Positions 5,095 to 7,254 of a stretch of 7,254 bases of DNA are shown in pieces. The notes under the pieces were generated by a model. That model was not told where the DNA came from, made no database searches, and was given only the letters and a program-made list of their open reading frames with translations. The stretch is from Propionibacteriaceae bacterium (lineage in GTDB: Bacteria; Actinomycetota; Actinomycetes; Propionibacteriales; Propionibacteriaceae): positions 1 to 7,254 of the forward strand of contig JAISCH010000208.1 of the NCBI GenBank assembly GCA_031265725.1, given 5' to 3'. Positions within the stretch are counted from its first letter, which is position 1. Each line of letters starts with the position of its first letter. The position numbers and the translations under genes were made by a program.

Positions 5095-6168
5095 ATGACT
5101 GACAAACTGTCACCCCTGGCGCAGATGACTCAGCGCGGCCCGACTGCGCTGTGGAACGATTCTGCCACCCTCACCGAGTTGGAGCAGTCGATTTCCTTCG
5201 GCGCGGTCGGAGCCACTTGCAACCCGGTCATCGCCCTGGCGGCCATTAGGGCCGACTTGCCCAAATGGACGGCGCGGATCGCCGAGTTGGGCGCGGCGAT
5301 GCCAACGGCCTCCGAGTCGCAAATCGGCTGGAAGGTCGTCGAGGAGGTATCCCTCGAAGCGGCTGAATTGCTGGAACCGGCATTCGAGCGTTACCACGGC
5401 TATAACGGGCGGCTGTCGATGCAGACCGACCCCCGGCTGGCCCGTGATGCCAAGGCGCTGGCCGATCAGGCGGCCTACTTCAGTTCGCTGACTAAGAACA
5501 TCATCGTCAAAGTGCCCGCCACCAGCGTTGGAGTGGAAGCGATCGAGGACGCCAGCTACCGGGGAGTCAGCATCAACGTGACGGTGTCGTTCACCGTGGC
5601 CCAGGCAGTCGCCACCGCCGAGGCGATCGAACGCGGCCTGCGCCGCCGGGAGGCCGAGGGTCTGGACACCTCCACAATGGGTCCGGTGGTCACCATCATG
5701 GTCGGTCGCTTGGACGACTGGCTGAAGGCCGTTTACAACAAGGAGAAGCGCTGCTTCGATCCCGGCTATCTGGAGTGGGCCGGTGTGGCCGTGGTGAAGA
5801 AGGCCTACGCCGAATTCAACGCCCGTGGCCTGCGTCCCAGGCTATTGGTCGCCGCCTACCGCAACGCTCTGCAGTGGACTGAATTCGTCGGTGGCAATCT
5901 GGTGCTCTCGCCGCCATTCGCTTGGCAGCAACGCTTCCAGGCTTCCGGCATCGACCCGGTTGACCGGATGGACATTCCGGTCGAGGCCCGGATCGTGGAC
6001 ACCATGTATGAGCAATTGCCGGAGTTCCGTCGCTCCTACGACGTGGACGGTCTGACTCCAGCCGAGTTCGATTCCTTCGGCGCCACCCGGCGCACCCTGC
6101 GGCAGTTCTTGGGCGCTGACGAAGAACTCGACCAACTGGTCCGCGACGTGCTGATTCCGGCACCCTGA
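5095..6168 (+). CDS. Transaldolase-family (class I aldolase fold) protein in an inositol gene cluster
   Basis: This 357-residue protein belongs to the transaldolase/fructose-6-phosphate aldolase superfamily, TIM barrels that bind a ketose through a lysine Schiff base. By-eye alignment with E. coli TalB places the conserved residues as: Asp22 (TalB Asp17), Asn43 in CNPV (Asn35), Lys139 in IIVKVPAT (Lys132, Schiff base), Asn161 and Thr163 in INVTVSF (Asn154, Thr156), Arg205 in MVGR (Arg181) and Arg256 in AAYRN (Arg228). Departures are Gln110 in GRLSMQTD where TalB has catalytic Glu96, Thr200 for Ser176, Met202 for Phe178, and Ala254 for the phosphate-binding Ser226. Gln at the first site is a feature of fructose-6-phosphate aldolase. 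The C-terminal part (about 281-357) is longer than in FSA. ATG 5095 has AGAGGA (5084-5089) 5 nt upstream. iolD follows after 16 bp, so the two are probably co-transcribed. Family membership is secure; the substrate is unknown. A role on a deoxy-keto-gluconate (phosphate) intermediate is inferred from context. Confidence 0.88.
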   Translation: MTDKLSPLAQMTQRGPTALWNDSATLTELEQSISFGAVGATCNPVIALAAIRADLPKWTARIAELGAAMPTASESQIGWKVVEEVSLEAAELLEPAFERYHGYNGRLSMQTDPRLARDAKALADQAAYFSSLTKNIIVKVPATSVGVEAIEDASYRGVSINVTVSFTVAQAVATAEAIERGLRRREAEGLDTSTMGPVVTIMVGRLDDWLKAVYNKEKRCFDPGYLEWAGVAVVKKAYAEFNARGLRPRLLVAAYRNALQWTEFVGGNLVLSPPFAWQQRFQASGIDPVDRMDIPVEARIVDTMYEQLPEFRRSYDVDGLTPAEFDSFGATRRTLRQFLGADEELDQLVRDVLIPAP

Positions 6169-6184
6169 CGCTGAGGAGACTCGC

Positions 6185-7254
6185 ATGGCTGAGACCATCC
6201 GGCTGACTGTGGCCCAGGCCACGATCAGATTTTTAGCGAATCAATATTCCGAACGCGACGGGGTTGAGCACCGCTTCATCCCGCGCAGTCTGGGCATCTT
6301 CGGGCATGGTAACGTCTGCGGCCTCGGCCAGGCGTTGCTGCAAGCCGACGTATTGCGCGAGGCGGCTGTCGATCTGCCGTATGTGCTGGTGCGGAATGAG
6401 CAAGGAGCCGTGCATATCGCTTCTGGCTACGCCAAACAGAACAATCGGCTGTCCACTTTCGCGGTGATGACCTCGATCGGCCCGGGTGCGACGAATATGA
6501 TCACCGGGGCGGCGCTGGCCACCACCAACCGACTTCCGGTGCTGCTATTCCCCTCCGATATTTTCTCGACTCGTGCTCCCGATCCGGTGTTGCAGCAGCT
6601 TGAGGATCCGCGCAGCCTGGATATCTCGGTTAACGACGCCTTCAAGCCGGTCTCCCGTTTCTGGGACCGGATCAATCGTCCGGAGCAGTTGATCCCGGCG
6701 CTGTTGGGCGCGATGCGCGTCCTCACCGATCCGGCTGAGACTGGGGCGGCGGTAGTCTGCATGCCCCAAGACGTCCAAGCCGAGGCGTACGACTGGCCAG
6801 TGGAGTTCTTCGCCAAGCGGGTTTGGCATATCGCTCGTCCCGCTCCCGATCCGGCCGCGTTGGCCCGGGCGGTGGCGGCGATCAAAGCTGCCAAACGGCC
6901 GTTGCTGGTCGCTGGCGGTGGCGTGGTCTACTCGGAGGCCGACCAGGCCTTGCGCGATTTCGCCACTCAGACCGGCATCCCGGTGGCGGACACCCAGGCC
7001 GGTAAAGGCGCGATCAACTTCGATCACCGGTTGGCTGTCGGCGGGGTCGGCTCCACTGGGGCTGGCTCGGCCAATACCCTCGCCGCCGAGGCCGATCTGG
7101 TCATTGGGGTGGGCACCCGCTACTCAGACTTCACCACCGCGTCCAATACCGTTTTCGCCAATCCCGAAGTGAAGTTCGTCAACCTCAATGTGCTGGCTTT
7201 CGACGCCGCCAAACAGTCCGCGACGATGCTGGTCGCCGATGCCCGGTCGGGATT
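6185..7254 (+). CDS. iolD: 3D-(3,5/4)-trihydroxycyclohexane-1,2-dione hydrolase IolD, N-terminal part (runs off right edge)
   Basis: The reading frame opens at ATG 6185 behind GAGGAG (6173-6178) and stays open to the window end, giving 356 complete codons of a protein usually about 630-650 residues long. IolD is a ThDP- and Mg-dependent cytoplasmic enzyme that opens the trihydroxycyclohexane-dione ring to 5-deoxy-glucuronate in myo-inositol breakdown. The start RLTVAQATIRFL (6-17), GIFGHGNVCGLGQAL (37-51) and VRNEQGAVHIASGYAKQ (69-85) are characteristic of IolD within the acetolactate-synthase-like superfamily. Glu72 is at the position of the conserved glutamate that activates the cofactor's aminopyrimidine. 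TSIGPGATNMITGAALA (96-112) completes the Pyr-domain signature, and residues from about 225 onward (LLVAGGGVVY, VIGVGTRYSDFTTAS) form the central domain. The C-terminal ThDP-pyrophosphate-binding domain lies beyond the window. The truncation is the window edge, not a mutation. Confidence 0.95.
   Translation, partial: MAETIRLTVAQATIRFLANQYSERDGVEHRFIPRSLGIFGHGNVCGLGQALLQADVLREAAVDLPYVLVRNEQGAVHIASGYAKQNNRLSTFAVMTSIGPGATNMITGAALATTNRLPVLLFPSDIFSTRAPDPVLQQLEDPRSLDISVNDAFKPVSRFWDRINRPEQLIPALLGAMRVLTDPAETGAAVVCMPQDVQAEAYDWPVEFFAKRVWHIARPAPDPAALARAVAAIKAAKRPLLVAGGGVVYSEADQALRDFATQTGIPVADTQAGKGAINFDHRLAVGGVGSTGAGSANTLAAEADLVIGVGTRYSDFTTASNTVFANPEVKFVNLNVLAFDAAKQSATMLVADARSG

Noticed and set aside
6823..7172. 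Short plus-strand open frames within iolD in other registers
   Set aside because: They overlap the continuous iolD frame, which has clear family motifs; the alternatives are Arg/Pro/Ser-rich shadows.
1..7254. Search for CRISPR arrays, tRNA/rRNA genes, insertion sequences, toxin-antitoxin or phage genes
   Set aside because: No repeat-spacer pattern, no tRNA-like cloverleaf, no transposase or integrase motifs and no terminal inverted repeats of mobile elements were seen. The region reads as a metabolic locus.

Overview
The window looks like part of a myo-inositol (or closely related cyclitol) uptake and catabolism locus from a high-GC Gram-positive bacterium (Actinomycetota). The base composition is G+C-rich, the codons favour G/C in third position while keeping many TTG leucines, the solute-binding protein is a lipoprotein, and the genes are tightly packed behind strong purine-rich Shine-Dalgarno sites. 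A propionibacterial-type host is a guess only; nothing in the sequence fixes the genus. All genes read on the + strand.

Region 1 (about 72-3714) encodes a complete carbohydrate ABC importer of the ribose/galactose/inositol class: a double-domain ATPase, a single permease whose GTG start overlaps the ATPase stop by 4 bp, and, after a 77-bp gap, a lipoprotein solute-binding protein. Region 2 (3715-3903) is a non-coding stretch unusually rich in inverted repeats. It includes a perfect 10-bp stem soon after the binding-protein stop and a perfect 12-bp stem ending 28 bp before the next start codon.

Region 3 (3904-4914) is a Gfo/Idh/MocA-family NAD-dependent dehydrogenase with the Lys/Asp/His arrangement of inositol 2-dehydrogenase (IolG-like). 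Region 4 (4915-5094) is a second non-coding gap, with a plausible promoter and several TACC/GGTA-containing dyads. Region 5 (5095-7254) holds a transaldolase-fold protein and, 16 bp downstream, the first 356 codons of iolD, the ThDP-dependent trihydroxycyclohexane-1,2-dione hydrolase. iolD runs off the right edge.

The likely logic is that the importer brings in inositol, the IolG-like enzyme oxidises it to a 2-keto-inositol, an IolE not seen here dehydrates that, and IolD opens the ring. The unusual member is the transaldolase-like protein, which probably shares a transcript with iolD. In a by-eye alignment it keeps the Schiff-base lysine but has Gln where true transaldolases have the catalytic Glu, as in fructose-6-phosphate aldolase, and its acceptor-phosphate site is altered. 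It may therefore be a class I aldolase or a transaldolase devoted to a deoxy-keto-gluconate intermediate of inositol breakdown. That is a hypothesis, and it is the most interesting point in the window.
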